Assembly: GCA_964578935.1 (NCBI GenBank)
Contig: CAZOEW010000093.1
Span: 1 to 14,341 of the forward strand
Reading direction: 5' to 3'
Length of the DNA stretch: 14,341 nucleotides
Origin: JAQYVL01 sp964578935
GTDB taxonomy: Bacteria; Desulfobacterota; Desulfobacteria; Desulfobacterales; SURF-7
A program made the translations under genes and the position numbers. The notes beneath the pieces are model-generated. The model was not told the origin of the DNA, made no database searches, and saw nothing but the letters and a program-made list of their open reading frames with translations. How positions within the stretch are numbered: the stretch's first letter is position 1; each line of letters opens with the position of its first letter. Positions 1-6,546 of the stretch are shown piece by piece.

Positions 1-141
1 AGAAAGGTACATGCAGCGCATGTATTGGAAGGCGCAAAGCGCATTGTCATCGATCTGAAAGTGGATGACCGGCGGGACAAAGAAGCGACGATACAATCGA
101 AAAAAATTTCGGCAACACAACGTGTAAACGAAAACAGATAA
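1..141 (+). CDS. C-terminal end of an unidentified protein, possibly BON-domain type (5' truncated)
   Basis: An open frame runs in from the left edge and stops at TAA (139-141), giving 46 residues of a truncated protein. The readable part contains HVLEGAKRIVIDLKV followed by a charged tail (DDRRDKEAT) and a polar end. The pattern 'small-x-x-V-x-G-hydrophobic run-DLKV' resembles the last strand of a BON domain, a periplasmic or membrane-associated fold in OsmY-like proteins. This rests on a single short motif and is tentative. No catalytic residues can be assigned. The gene lies on the far side of the N gap from everything else, so its link to the downstream acyl-AMP ligase is uncertain. That the frame is coding is itself an inference from its being open and protein-like to a clean stop. 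Confidence 0.4.
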   Translation, partial: RKVHAAHVLEGAKRIVIDLKVDDRRDKEATIQSKKISATQRVNENR

Positions 142-505
142 TCATTTTTTTATCATAACCGATTCATACCTCACCGAAACCCATCCGTGGAACGTTCAAT
201 AGACGTCTGCCGAACAACCCATATCAGGANNNNNNNNNNTTAATGAATTAAATTTTAAAACACCGTATGAGATCTGTTTTTACATCACTGAACACGATAA
301 CCCTCTATAATTATGTTTCTTTAACAGTTTCCTTGTAAAGGATGGTTTTTTCGTGTATTGCCTGTTAATAAATGATCTTACGATTCTGGATGGAGAAAAC
401 AGCGGCTGATCAATATGAACGCGGATTTGAACGATATGGCAAAATGTTTTGTGAAGGTCTTTTATCGTTTTTCCTGTCAATACAGAAAACAGTAAAGAGG
501 TTCTT
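142..505. other. Intergenic stretch with assembly gap; little recognisable content
   Basis: This stretch separates the truncated left-edge gene from the acyl-AMP ligase and contains the N run at 230-239. After the gap it is AT-rich. A perfect TATAAT hexamer lies at 306-311, but no good -35 sits 16-18 bases upstream of it (the nearest candidate, TTTACA at 279-284, is 21 bases away). A promoter there would leave a leader of nearly 190 bases before the ATG at 506. I found no hairpin with a U tract, no riboswitch-like architecture and no convincing small gene. Confidence 0.5.
230..239. other. Assembly gap (10 Ns)
   Basis: Exactly ten ambiguous bases, which is typical of a scaffolding join of unknown or estimated length. 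Sequence on the two sides is therefore joined by inference rather than by reads. Gene adjacency across this point should not be used to argue for operons or shared function. Confidence 0.97.
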
Positions 506-2269
506 ATGGTTAACATGACAATTATCGACTTTTTGAAGGACCGAGCCATTAGAAATGCAAACGATCTGGCCTTTCGATTTATGGGCAACGGCGAATTGGA
601 CGGACCGATCACAGAGTGGACCTTCTCTGAACTCTATCACCAGAGCGCCGGAGTGGCTGAAGACCTGGTTGAACAAGGCCTCAGTGGTTCGAGCGTCCTG
701 CTCGCCTTTCCGCCGGGACTCGACTTCGTGAAGGCGTTTTTCGGCTGCCTCCTCGCGGGGGCTCGGGCCGTTCCTGTCCCGCTGCCCAATCCCCGAAGCA
801 AGAACCCTCTCGGCAGGATCCTGAACACCGCAGGGGCCTGCGGCGCTTCGACTGTCTTGACCAATCAGCAGCTGGCGGCAATGGTCGCGACGATGGGGTC
901 CGAGCTGCCTGTTTGCTTGAAAGCAGTGACCGACCATGTTGCGACCGGCTGGGCCGGCCCTCGGGCTGAGATGGACGAGGTTGCCTATTTGCAGTTCACG
1001 TCAGGTTCCACCGGTCACCCCAAAGGGGTCGCTGTCCGCCACACCAACATCGTGTCGAACCTCCGCGTGATGGGCCAGATGCTGCGCATCAAGTCGACGA
1101 ATCCGGCGATGGTGTGGGCACCCCACTACCACGACCTCTGCCTGGTCGGACACGTGCTGGGACCGGCGTACTATGGGTATGAGTCCACACTGATGTCTCC
1201 GATGGATTTTCTCCTGAAGCCGGTACGGTGGTTGCGCGCGATGAGTCACTACAAGATCGTCAACACCGCCTGCCCGAACTTCGGCTACGAGTACTCGGCG
1301 CGGCGGATCAAGCCTGCAGACTGCGAGGGTCTCGACCTGAGCCATTGGGCAATAGCGGGAAATGGGGGGGAACCGGTCCTTCAGCAGACAATGGAAAAGT
1401 TTATCAAAAAATTCGAGCCGTATGGTTTCCGGCCGCAGACCTTCATGCCCTGTTATGGCATGGCTGAGTCCGTTCTCTTCGTGGGCGGGTTGAAGCCTTT
1501 ATCCGAGCCGCCCAAAGTACTCACGCTGAGCGCAGCGGACCTGGAAAAGCACACCGTCCGCGTCCTGGCCGACAACGAGTTCGAAGGACGCAATGTCGTA
1601 AGCTGCGGAAAACCGGGATCCGATCATCAGGTGATCGCCGTAGACCCCGTAACGTTCACCCTGTCCAAACCCAATCAGATTGGCGAGCTGTGGGTGCAAG
1701 GTCCCAGTGTGCCCGGCAGCTACTGGGGACTGCCGGAGGAATCCGCAGCCACATTTGAGGGGCGTCTCGCCGACACGAACGAGGGACCCTTTCTCCGCAC
1801 CGGAGACCTGGGCTTTGTTGCGGATGGCGAGATTTACGTAACCGGCCGGTTGAAGGACATGATTATCATCGCCGGACGAAACCACTACCCAAGTGACATC
1901 GAACTCACGGTTCAGGAATCCGGCGCTCCGGTTCGCATGGGGGCCTGCGCGGCCATTTCGGAGACGATCAACGGCCTTGAAGAGCTCGTTATTATTGCGG
2001 AAGTCGATGAGCGCCTGCTTCCTGCCGATGCGCAGTCCAATTGCTCGGGAGCGGAATCTTTAGATAAATTCTGGGCTTCGGCCGTGAAAACAGTCCAGGG
2101 TGCAGTCACCAAGGTGCACGGCCTGTCGGTACGATCCGTGGTGTTCGTGGAGCCTCGGAGTCTTGAGAAGACCTCCAGCGGGAAGCCGCGGCGGCAGCGC
2201 TACAAGGAACTCTTCCTCAAGGGAACGCTCGCGGTAATCCATGAGCAACGGTCACCCCAGATTGGATAG
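506..2269 (+). CDS. Fatty acyl-AMP ligase (FAAL; AMP-binding ANL superfamily)
   Basis: A 587-residue adenylate-forming enzyme expected to activate a fatty acid with ATP to acyl-AMP and hand it to a carrier protein or other acceptor. Visible motifs are the P-loop FTSGSTGHPKG (164-174), HYHD (207-210), the adenylate-contacting CYGMAES (316-322), RTGD (431-434), the hinge-region GRLKDMIIIAGRNHYPSDIE (447-466) and the terminal SSGKPRR with catalytic Lys560. The segment around 338-367 (VLTLSAADLE to VVSCGKP) corresponds to the insertion that separates FAALs from acyl-CoA ligases, and HYHD and NHYPSDIE are also FAAL-style. Length fits the family. The ATG at 506 follows AAAGAGG at good spacing; an ATG three codons later is possible. 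No acyl carrier protein, PKS or NRPS gene is adjacent; the next gene is convergent. GC content rises sharply within the gene (hand count 41/60 at 721-780 against 29/60 at 541-600 and 27/60 in ribH at 6781-6840), suggesting transfer. The fatty acid and acceptor are unknown. Confidence 0.9.
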   Translation: MVNMTIIDFLKDRAIRNANDLAFRFMGNGELDGPITEWTFSELYHQSAGVAEDLVEQGLSGSSVLLAFPPGLDFVKAFFGCLLAGARAVPVPLPNPRSKNPLGRILNTAGACGASTVLTNQQLAAMVATMGSELPVCLKAVTDHVATGWAGPRAEMDEVAYLQFTSGSTGHPKGVAVRHTNIVSNLRVMGQMLRIKSTNPAMVWAPHYHDLCLVGHVLGPAYYGYESTLMSPMDFLLKPVRWLRAMSHYKIVNTACPNFGYEYSARRIKPADCEGLDLSHWAIAGNGGEPVLQQTMEKFIKKFEPYGFRPQTFMPCYGMAESVLFVGGLKPLSEPPKVLTLSAADLEKHTVRVLADNEFEGRNVVSCGKPGSDHQVIAVDPVTFTLSKPNQIGELWVQGPSVPGSYWGLPEESAATFEGRLADTNEGPFLRTGDLGFVADGEIYVTGRLKDMIIIAGRNHYPSDIELTVQESGAPVRMGACAAISETINGLEELVIIAEVDERLLPADAQSNCSGAESLDKFWASAVKTVQGAVTKVHGLSVRSVVFVEPRSLEKTSSGKPRRQRYKELFLKGTLAVIHEQRSPQIG

Positions 2270-2363
2270 CAGACGCTTGCTTCATTCAGGAAGTATGGGT
2301 GCTGCGATTGTAAAAGGATGATTATTTGTCTTAGACATGATGTCGAAGGTTTTGAAACCAGGT

Positions 2364-3650
2364 CTACGAAACAAACGGAATCGTCAACGGGCCGAGCGGC
2401 ATCACCGCAACCGGCAGGATCGGCGTTCCGCAAGATCGTCTTTCCGATTCCAGGGTTTTTTCAATATCATCGATAAAAGCAACCCGGGTTCTTTTTTGCA
2501 GATGGTGGCTCATCGAAGAATAAAGAAAAACCCTGCATTTTGAGAGTATCTGCAACAGCGCCTGCACTTGCCACTGATCATAGGCTGTCTCATGACTTTT
2601 CAGAACGGCATCCAGAAGCTCTCTGGATGAAACCGGCTGCATCAGCAGCTTCTCAAAGGAACTCCCCGCTGGAATCCCATTGCCGCATTCACTGGCGATG
2701 ATAATGCTTCCACCATCTTCAACAATGCGCGCCGCGGCAGAGATCCCCTTTACTGACTGATAAAAATTCATATCCAGGGGATATCCGCTGTTGGTTGTGA
2801 CAACAACCGGAAACTTCCGGGGCACCGCGATGAAGCTTTCCGGTGCCACATAGCGGCAGCCCTTTTGATGCGCAGAAATAAAATCACCCATAAAAAGTTC
2901 GGTGATCTCTTTTTGATGATTCAGGGATACATTGACAATGAAATCCGGCGGCAGGAGAGCGACCATTGCCCGGGCCAGATTCAAAAGCGGGTTATCCGCT
3001 GTTTCTCCCCAGGTGACGCCCGGATGAGCAATCAGTTTGGCCCGGTGAAAATGACGAATCGTTTCCAACCCAGCGATGCCCGGCACAATCGCCTTGGCTC
3101 CCCCGGAAAATCCAGCGAAAAAATGGGGTTCGATAAAACCGGTGGCAATTCGGATATCGGCCTCGCAATAGGCCCGGTTCAGCAGACAGGTTCCGCCGCA
3201 TTTTGTTGCACCGACATGGACCAGACGGGAGCTGTCCGTGCAGTCATGGCACAATACCCGGAACCGGTCCAGATTCTCCCGGCCCAGCATCCGCAAGAGT
3301 TCGTCATCCGAAGGCGGACGATGGCTCCCGGTTCCAACCAGTATCGTTACATTCCCATCTTTTGCGCCGAACCCCTCCACAATCCAGGGGATCAGCAAAT
3401 GATCCGGTACCGGCCTTGTATGGTCGGAAATCACAATCACAACGCGGGAGGAAGATCTGCTTTTTTTTGCCGCAAGATCCGCCAGCGGCAATGCGCCTGT
3501 CGGGTGGGAAGCTCTCTTTCTGAAACGTTCCAGAGGGTTGTCGAGTCCCGGCTGATTTTCTGGAATCAGGGTCGTCACATCGAAGTGTGTTTCATCAAGC
3601 GATAGATCCAGAAATCCTTTTCCATACGCCAGTCTGATTGACAGGGACAT
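2364..3650 (-). CDS. larA: LarA-family nickel-pincer racemase/epimerase (2-hydroxyacid, lactate-type)
   Basis: A 428-residue LarA homologue. The family interconverts stereoisomers of 2-hydroxyacids by hydride transfer using a nickel pincer (NPN) cofactor made by LarB, LarC and LarE, none of which lies here. Lactobacillus LarA residues map by pattern as follows: DHTRP gives Asp76 and Arg79 (D72/R75), His110 (H108), His176 in GFIEPHFFAG (H174), Lys186 in SGGAKAIVPG, the expected covalent attachment site (K184), His202 (H200), Gln298 and Lys301 in YQSVKG (Q295/K298), and Trp360 (W358). The exact 10- and 26-residue spacings of His176 to Lys186 and His202 are kept, so the enzyme should be active. 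Substrate cannot be read from sequence; relatives act on lactate, malate, phenyllactate and sugar acids. It begins 2 bases after the stop of the metallo-hydrolase gene and shows no clear own ribosome site, implying coupled translation. It is the last gene of the minus-strand train and converges on the FAAL. Confidence 0.88.
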   Translation of the reverse strand: MSLSIRLAYGKGFLDLSLDETHFDVTTLIPENQPGLDNPLERFRKRASHPTGALPLADLAAKKSRSSSRVVIVISDHTRPVPDHLLIPWIVEGFGAKDGNVTILVGTGSHRPPSDDELLRMLGRENLDRFRVLCHDCTDSSRLVHVGATKCGGTCLLNRAYCEADIRIATGFIEPHFFAGFSGGAKAIVPGIAGLETIRHFHRAKLIAHPGVTWGETADNPLLNLARAMVALLPPDFIVNVSLNHQKEITELFMGDFISAHQKGCRYVAPESFIAVPRKFPVVVTTNSGYPLDMNFYQSVKGISAAARIVEDGGSIIIASECGNGIPAGSSFEKLLMQPVSSRELLDAVLKSHETAYDQWQVQALLQILSKCRVFLYSSMSHHLQKRTRVAFIDDIEKTLESERRSCGTPILPVAVMPLGPLTIPFVS

Positions 3651-3652
3651 GA

Positions 3653-4276
3653 TTACATTCGAACAAAAGGGTTAAACCTTTTTTCCTGACCGATGGTTGT
3701 CTGGGGCCCATGCCCGCAATATACCCTTGTATCATCTCCCAGCGGGAATAGACGTTTTTGAATGCTGGAAATGAGGGTATTATAATCCCCGCCGGGGAAA
3801 TCGGTCCGGCCGATCGAACCGGCAAAAAGGGTGTCTCCCACAAAAACATGACCCCCGGCATACAAAGAAACACCTCCCGGCGAATGTCCCGGTGTATGGA
3901 TAACCTTCAACGCCACCTTTCCAAAAGAAATGATATCGCCGTCGACAATCTCCTTGTCTGCATCCGGAGAATTTTCAACCGAAAGTCCAAAGGATGAAGC
4001 CGCAGATGTCAAAATTCTCAGCATGGGAGCATCGAGCGGATGAATCATCAGTTCCGCTCCTGTGGCTTCTTTCATCTTTCTGTTTGCGCCAACATGATCA
4101 AAATGGCCATGCGTATTGATAATATATTTTACGGTCAGCTTTGATTCCGCAAGGGAAAGCAGTATCCTTTCCGAATCATCTCCGGGATCGATGACAACCG
4201 CCTTGCGCGTATCTTCGCAGCCCACGATAAAACAATTGGCCATAATCGGTCCAACAGCCAGTTCCTTAATAATCAA
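3653..4276 (-). CDS. Metallo-beta-lactamase-fold hydrolase, short glyoxalase II type (YcbL-like)
   Basis: A 207-residue MBL-fold hydrolase, probably cytoplasmic. Metal ligands are visible: THGHFDH gives His56, His58, Asp60 and His61; HTPGHSPGG gives His131; VGDTLF gives Asp148; CGHGP gives His189. The opening GPIMANCFIVG is typical of the glyoxalase-II-related branch. The length matches the compact YcbL-type (about 215 residues) and lacks the extra C-terminal helical region of classical GloB (about 250), so hydrolysis of S-lactoylglutathione or a related thioester is likely but not certain. Persulfide dioxygenase-like activity is an alternative I cannot exclude. The start is TTG at 4276, chosen because a perfect AGGAGG lies 5 bases upstream and because the protein then begins at the usual family position. 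Its stop is 2 bases from larA, and the next gene upstream ends 26 bases away. Confidence 0.88.
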   Translation of the reverse strand: MIIKELAVGPIMANCFIVGCEDTRKAVVIDPGDDSERILLSLAESKLTVKYIINTHGHFDHVGANRKMKEATGAELMIHPLDAPMLRILTSAASSFGLSVENSPDADKEIVDGDIISFGKVALKVIHTPGHSPGGVSLYAGGHVFVGDTLFAGSIGRTDFPGGDYNTLISSIQKRLFPLGDDTRVYCGHGPQTTIGQEKRFNPFVRM

Positions 4277-4302
4277 ATTCGCCTCCTGCAGTTATTGTGA
4301 CG

Positions 4303-4563
4303 CTATCTGTTTTTTGCCTTTTCAATCAATTCCAGAATGCTTGTTATTTTGGGTTTAGGCTTTTTGTCTAAAAGCTCTTGAAACTCTTCTTCAGACAGTT
4401 TTTCCTGCAAATAGGTTTTTACGTCGAAAATTTCCCACCAGCAGTCGATCACCTTCCAGCATGGAAGATTGCCTTCGCCTCCTTCCATGCAGTATGAAAA
4501 AGATACCGGCCCTCCGAGCCTTGGGCACCGTCTGATTGTATTGTCTCTGTCTTGTGTCATCAT
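4303..4563 (-). CDS. Small four-cysteine protein of unknown function
   Basis: An 86-residue protein of unknown function. It has two parts: a cysteine-rich first half with Cys13 (RRCPRLGGPVSF), Cys25 (YC), Cys35 (LPCWK) and Cys41 (DCWW), and a charged, probably helical second half rich in Glu and Lys (EKLSEEEFQELLDKK, ending EKAKNR). Four cysteines with flanking Pro, Trp and Gly residues suggest a zinc or iron-sulfur site. There is no signal peptide or membrane segment. The codons are ordinary for the region and the frame sits cleanly between neighbours, 26 bases before the hydrolase gene, so I judge it real. I have the impression that similar CPRLGGPV proteins occur in sulfate-reducing bacteria, but I cannot verify this here. 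The start is one of two tandem ATGs (4563 or 4560), without a strong ribosome site. The hairpin just upstream (4577-4610) may affect its expression. Confidence 0.78.
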   Translation of the reverse strand: MMTQDRDNTIRRCPRLGGPVSFSYCMEGGEGNLPCWKVIDCWWEIFDVKTYLQEKLSEEEFQELLDKKPKPKITSILELIEKAKNR

Positions 4564-4576
4564 AGCAGATAAGATA

Positions 4577-4610
4577 AACCGGAATCCGCAAAAAACCGCT
4601 GATTCCGGTT
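4577..4610 (-). terminator. 10-bp perfect inverted repeat upstream of the four-Cys gene; possible weak terminator/attenuator
   Basis: The arms AACCGGAATC (4577-4586) and GATTCCGGTT (4601-4610) are exact reverse complements separated by 14 bases. On the minus strand the hairpin lies in the 126-base gap after trpB and before the small Cys gene. It is followed by TATCTTATC, a poor U tract, and a T6 run is in the loop instead. It could be a leaky terminator, an attenuator or an mRNA-stabilising stem. A second, weaker pair (TTTCAAAC 4625-4632 and GTTTGAAA 4662-4669) lies next to it. Confidence 0.4.
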
Positions 4611-4689
4611 CACCGCGATTTGGTTTTCAAACTTCACGCGCAAGCAGCACATAGACTCCCCGTTTGAAAGTTCAGGGGCTGCCGTCCGC

Positions 4690-6066
4690 TCAACGGTTTT
4701 TGATCAATTTAGGTTTCGGGTAATTTTCAAAAACCTTTTCGGACGCAAGCATCTCTTCTTCGGTTAGTTCAAAATTTGCCAGCTCATTTGAAAAATACTT
4801 GTCATACGCCATAAGATCCAGCAGTCCATGGCCGCTCCAGTTAAACAGGATTACTTTTTCACGGCCTTCTTCCTTTGCTTTCCTCGCTTCATCCACGACG
4901 CACGCCAGGGCATGGTTCGTCTCCGGCGCCGGGATCATCCCTTCCGATCTTGCCAGAAGCACTCCCGCCTTATACGCATCAAGCTGCGTAACCGCCTTGG
5001 GGGTTATGATTCCTTCCGTTGCAAGCTGGCTTACAGTCGGGGCCATACCATGATATCTCAATCCTCCGGCATGAAAAGGCGGCGGCACAAATGCATGCCC
5101 CAGGCTATACATGGGCAACAGAGGTGTATACTTGGCCGTATCACCATGATCATAAACAAAAGGAGCTTTGGTCAAGGTCGGACATGCGGCCGGTTCAACC
5201 GGATAGATTTCGATCTCTTTTCCATTGATCTTGTCATAAACAAAAGGAAAGGCGATACCGGCAAAATTGCTTCCTCCGCCCGCGCAGCCGATAACGATAT
5301 CCGGATATTCTCCGATTTTCTCCAACTGTTTTTTAGCTTCAAGCCCGATGATGGTCTGATGCAGCATAACATGGTTCAGAACAGACCCCAGGGAATATCG
5401 CGTCTTCCCGGTTTCATCCGTAACCGCAGCCTCAATGGCTTCACTGATGGCGATACCGAGACTGCCCGGCGTATTGGGGTCTTTTGCAAGGGCATCGCGA
5501 CCGGCTTTGGTTTCGGTACTTGGACTGGCAATACATTTCCCGCCCCATGCTGCCATCATCGACTTCCGATAGGGCTTTTGATCAAAACTGATCCGGACCA
5601 TATACACTTTACACTCAATTCCAAACTGGGAACAGGCGAAGGACAGCGCGCTCCCCCACTGACCTGCGCCTGTTTCGGTGGTCATTCGTTTAATACCGAA
5701 CTCTTTGTTATAATAAGCCTGGGCAACGGCTGTATTGGGTTTATGGCTGCCCGGAGGGCTGACACTCTCATTTTTAAAATAGATTTTAGCCGGAGTATCC
5801 AATGCTTTTTCAAGTGAAAACGCTCTCACCAGAGGAGAAGGTCGCCACATGCGAAGAATATTCAGAACAGGCTCCGGAATATCGATCCATCTTTCCGTGC
5901 TTACCTCCTGTTCGATCAAATTCATGGGGAAAACCGGCGCAAGTTGATCCGGAGTGACCGGATTGCCGTCAGGGCCAAGTGGCGGATTCATTTTGATGTC
6001 TGCAAGTATGTTATACCACTGTCGAGGCATCTCCTCTTCACTTAGAAAAATTTTTCTGGCTTCCAT
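4690..6066 (-). CDS. trpB: Tryptophan synthase beta chain, TrpB2 type (PLP enzyme)
   Basis: PLP-dependent beta-type enzyme expected to make L-tryptophan from indole and L-serine. Residue numbers here count from the upstream ATG at 6078. PPGSHKPNTA carries the PLP lysine Lys113, ETGAGQWG carries the acid Glu135 (equivalent of Glu109 in TrpB1), and GCAGGGSNFAG (264-274) is the PLP phosphate loop. The long N-terminal extension (WYNILADIKMNPP..GPDGNP) and total length near 460 rather than 400 identify the TrpB2 subfamily, which typically lacks the residues for tight TrpA contact and often works without TrpA. No trpA or other trp gene is present. Two starts are possible: 6078, or 6066 in the same frame. 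I prefer 6066 (458 residues) because GGAG lies 6 bases before it. The gene follows nusB closely and precedes the four-Cys gene. Indole salvage or another beta-replacement reaction is a plausible alternative role. Confidence 0.92.
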   Translation of the reverse strand: MEARKIFLSEEEMPRQWYNILADIKMNPPLGPDGNPVTPDQLAPVFPMNLIEQEVSTERWIDIPEPVLNILRMWRPSPLVRAFSLEKALDTPAKIYFKNESVSPPGSHKPNTAVAQAYYNKEFGIKRMTTETGAGQWGSALSFACSQFGIECKVYMVRISFDQKPYRKSMMAAWGGKCIASPSTETKAGRDALAKDPNTPGSLGIAISEAIEAAVTDETGKTRYSLGSVLNHVMLHQTIIGLEAKKQLEKIGEYPDIVIGCAGGGSNFAGIAFPFVYDKINGKEIEIYPVEPAACPTLTKAPFVYDHGDTAKYTPLLPMYSLGHAFVPPPFHAGGLRYHGMAPTVSQLATEGIITPKAVTQLDAYKAGVLLARSEGMIPAPETNHALACVVDEARKAKEEGREKVILFNWSGHGLLDLMAYDKYFSNELANFELTEEEMLASEKVFENYPKPKLIKNR

Positions 6067-6101
6067 TTCACGCTCCATTCTTTTTTGGTTAACTGCACGA
6101 A

Positions 6102-6542
6102 TTACTTCTTTTCCAGTTGATTATCTGTATCCTCATTTTTTTCAACGAGTTTGCGGATACTGTCCAGTATGCCATTGATAAAGGCCCCTGACTCATCGGT
6201 GCCGAATCTCTTTCCGATATCAATCGCTTCATTGATCGATACCTTTGCGGGAATATCGCTGCAGTGGAGCATTTCATAAATTGCTATTCGCATGACATTC
6301 CGGTCAACACAGGATATCCGGTCGATTTTCCAGTTGCTTGAGAAGCGGTCTATCAGTGAATCAATCTCAGCCTTATTCTCCATAACACCTTTGAACAGCT
6401 TTATCAAAAACGGCATAATCTCTTTAGGGGGATCAAAATTACGGCAAAAAAGGTCAAATCGATCCTCGGTGTCATCATGACTCATATCCATATCAAAAAG
6501 GGCCTGCATGGCGAACTCTCTTGACTGACGACGAATGCCCAT
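6102..6542 (-). CDS. nusB: Transcription antitermination factor NusB
   Basis: A 146-residue all-helical RNA-binding factor that, with NusE (S10), binds boxA in rRNA leader transcripts and promotes antitermination. The N-terminus MGIRRQSREFAMQALFDMD is the classical NusB arginine-rich start, and the C-terminal part with CVDRNVMRIAIYEML, SINEAIDIGKRFGTDES and FINGILDSI is the conserved core. A longer frame could begin at a TTG at 6644, but that would overlap ribH by about 98 bases and precede the family's usual start, so the ATG at 6542 is chosen. This begins 4 bases after the ribH stop, the common ribH-nusB arrangement, suggesting translational coupling. A highly charged tail (VEKNEDTDNQLEKK) extends past the core. 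Confidence 0.95.
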   Translation of the reverse strand: MGIRRQSREFAMQALFDMDMSHDDTEDRFDLFCRNFDPPKEIMPFLIKLFKGVMENKAEIDSLIDRFSSNWKIDRISCVDRNVMRIAIYEMLHCSDIPAKVSINEAIDIGKRFGTDESGAFINGILDSIRKLVEKNEDTDNQLEKK

Positions 6543-6546
6543 AAGG

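Noticed and set aside
306..311. TATAAT as the -10 of an FAAL promoter
   Set aside because: No acceptable -35 lies at 16-18 bases and the leader would be nearly 190 bases, so I did not list it as a promoter.
410..937. A minus-strand open frame overlapping the FAAL start and its leader
   Set aside because: The overlap with the well-supported FAAL N-terminus and the lack of any motif make it a shadow.
2270..2363. Bidirectional terminator between the convergent FAAL and larA genes
   Set aside because: Only a very tight GGTTT/AAACC palindrome and a GACAT/ATGTC pair were found; neither makes a stable stem with an adequate loop and U tract.
2865..3605. A 246-codon plus-strand open frame opposite larA
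   Set aside because: LarA on the minus strand is complete with mapped catalytic residues; the antisense translation is unstructured and unrecognisable.
4828..5817. A 329-codon plus-strand open frame opposite trpB
   Set aside because: It is antisense to an intact TrpB2. Its composition is Arg-, His- and Gly-rich, as shadow frames usually are, with no family signature.
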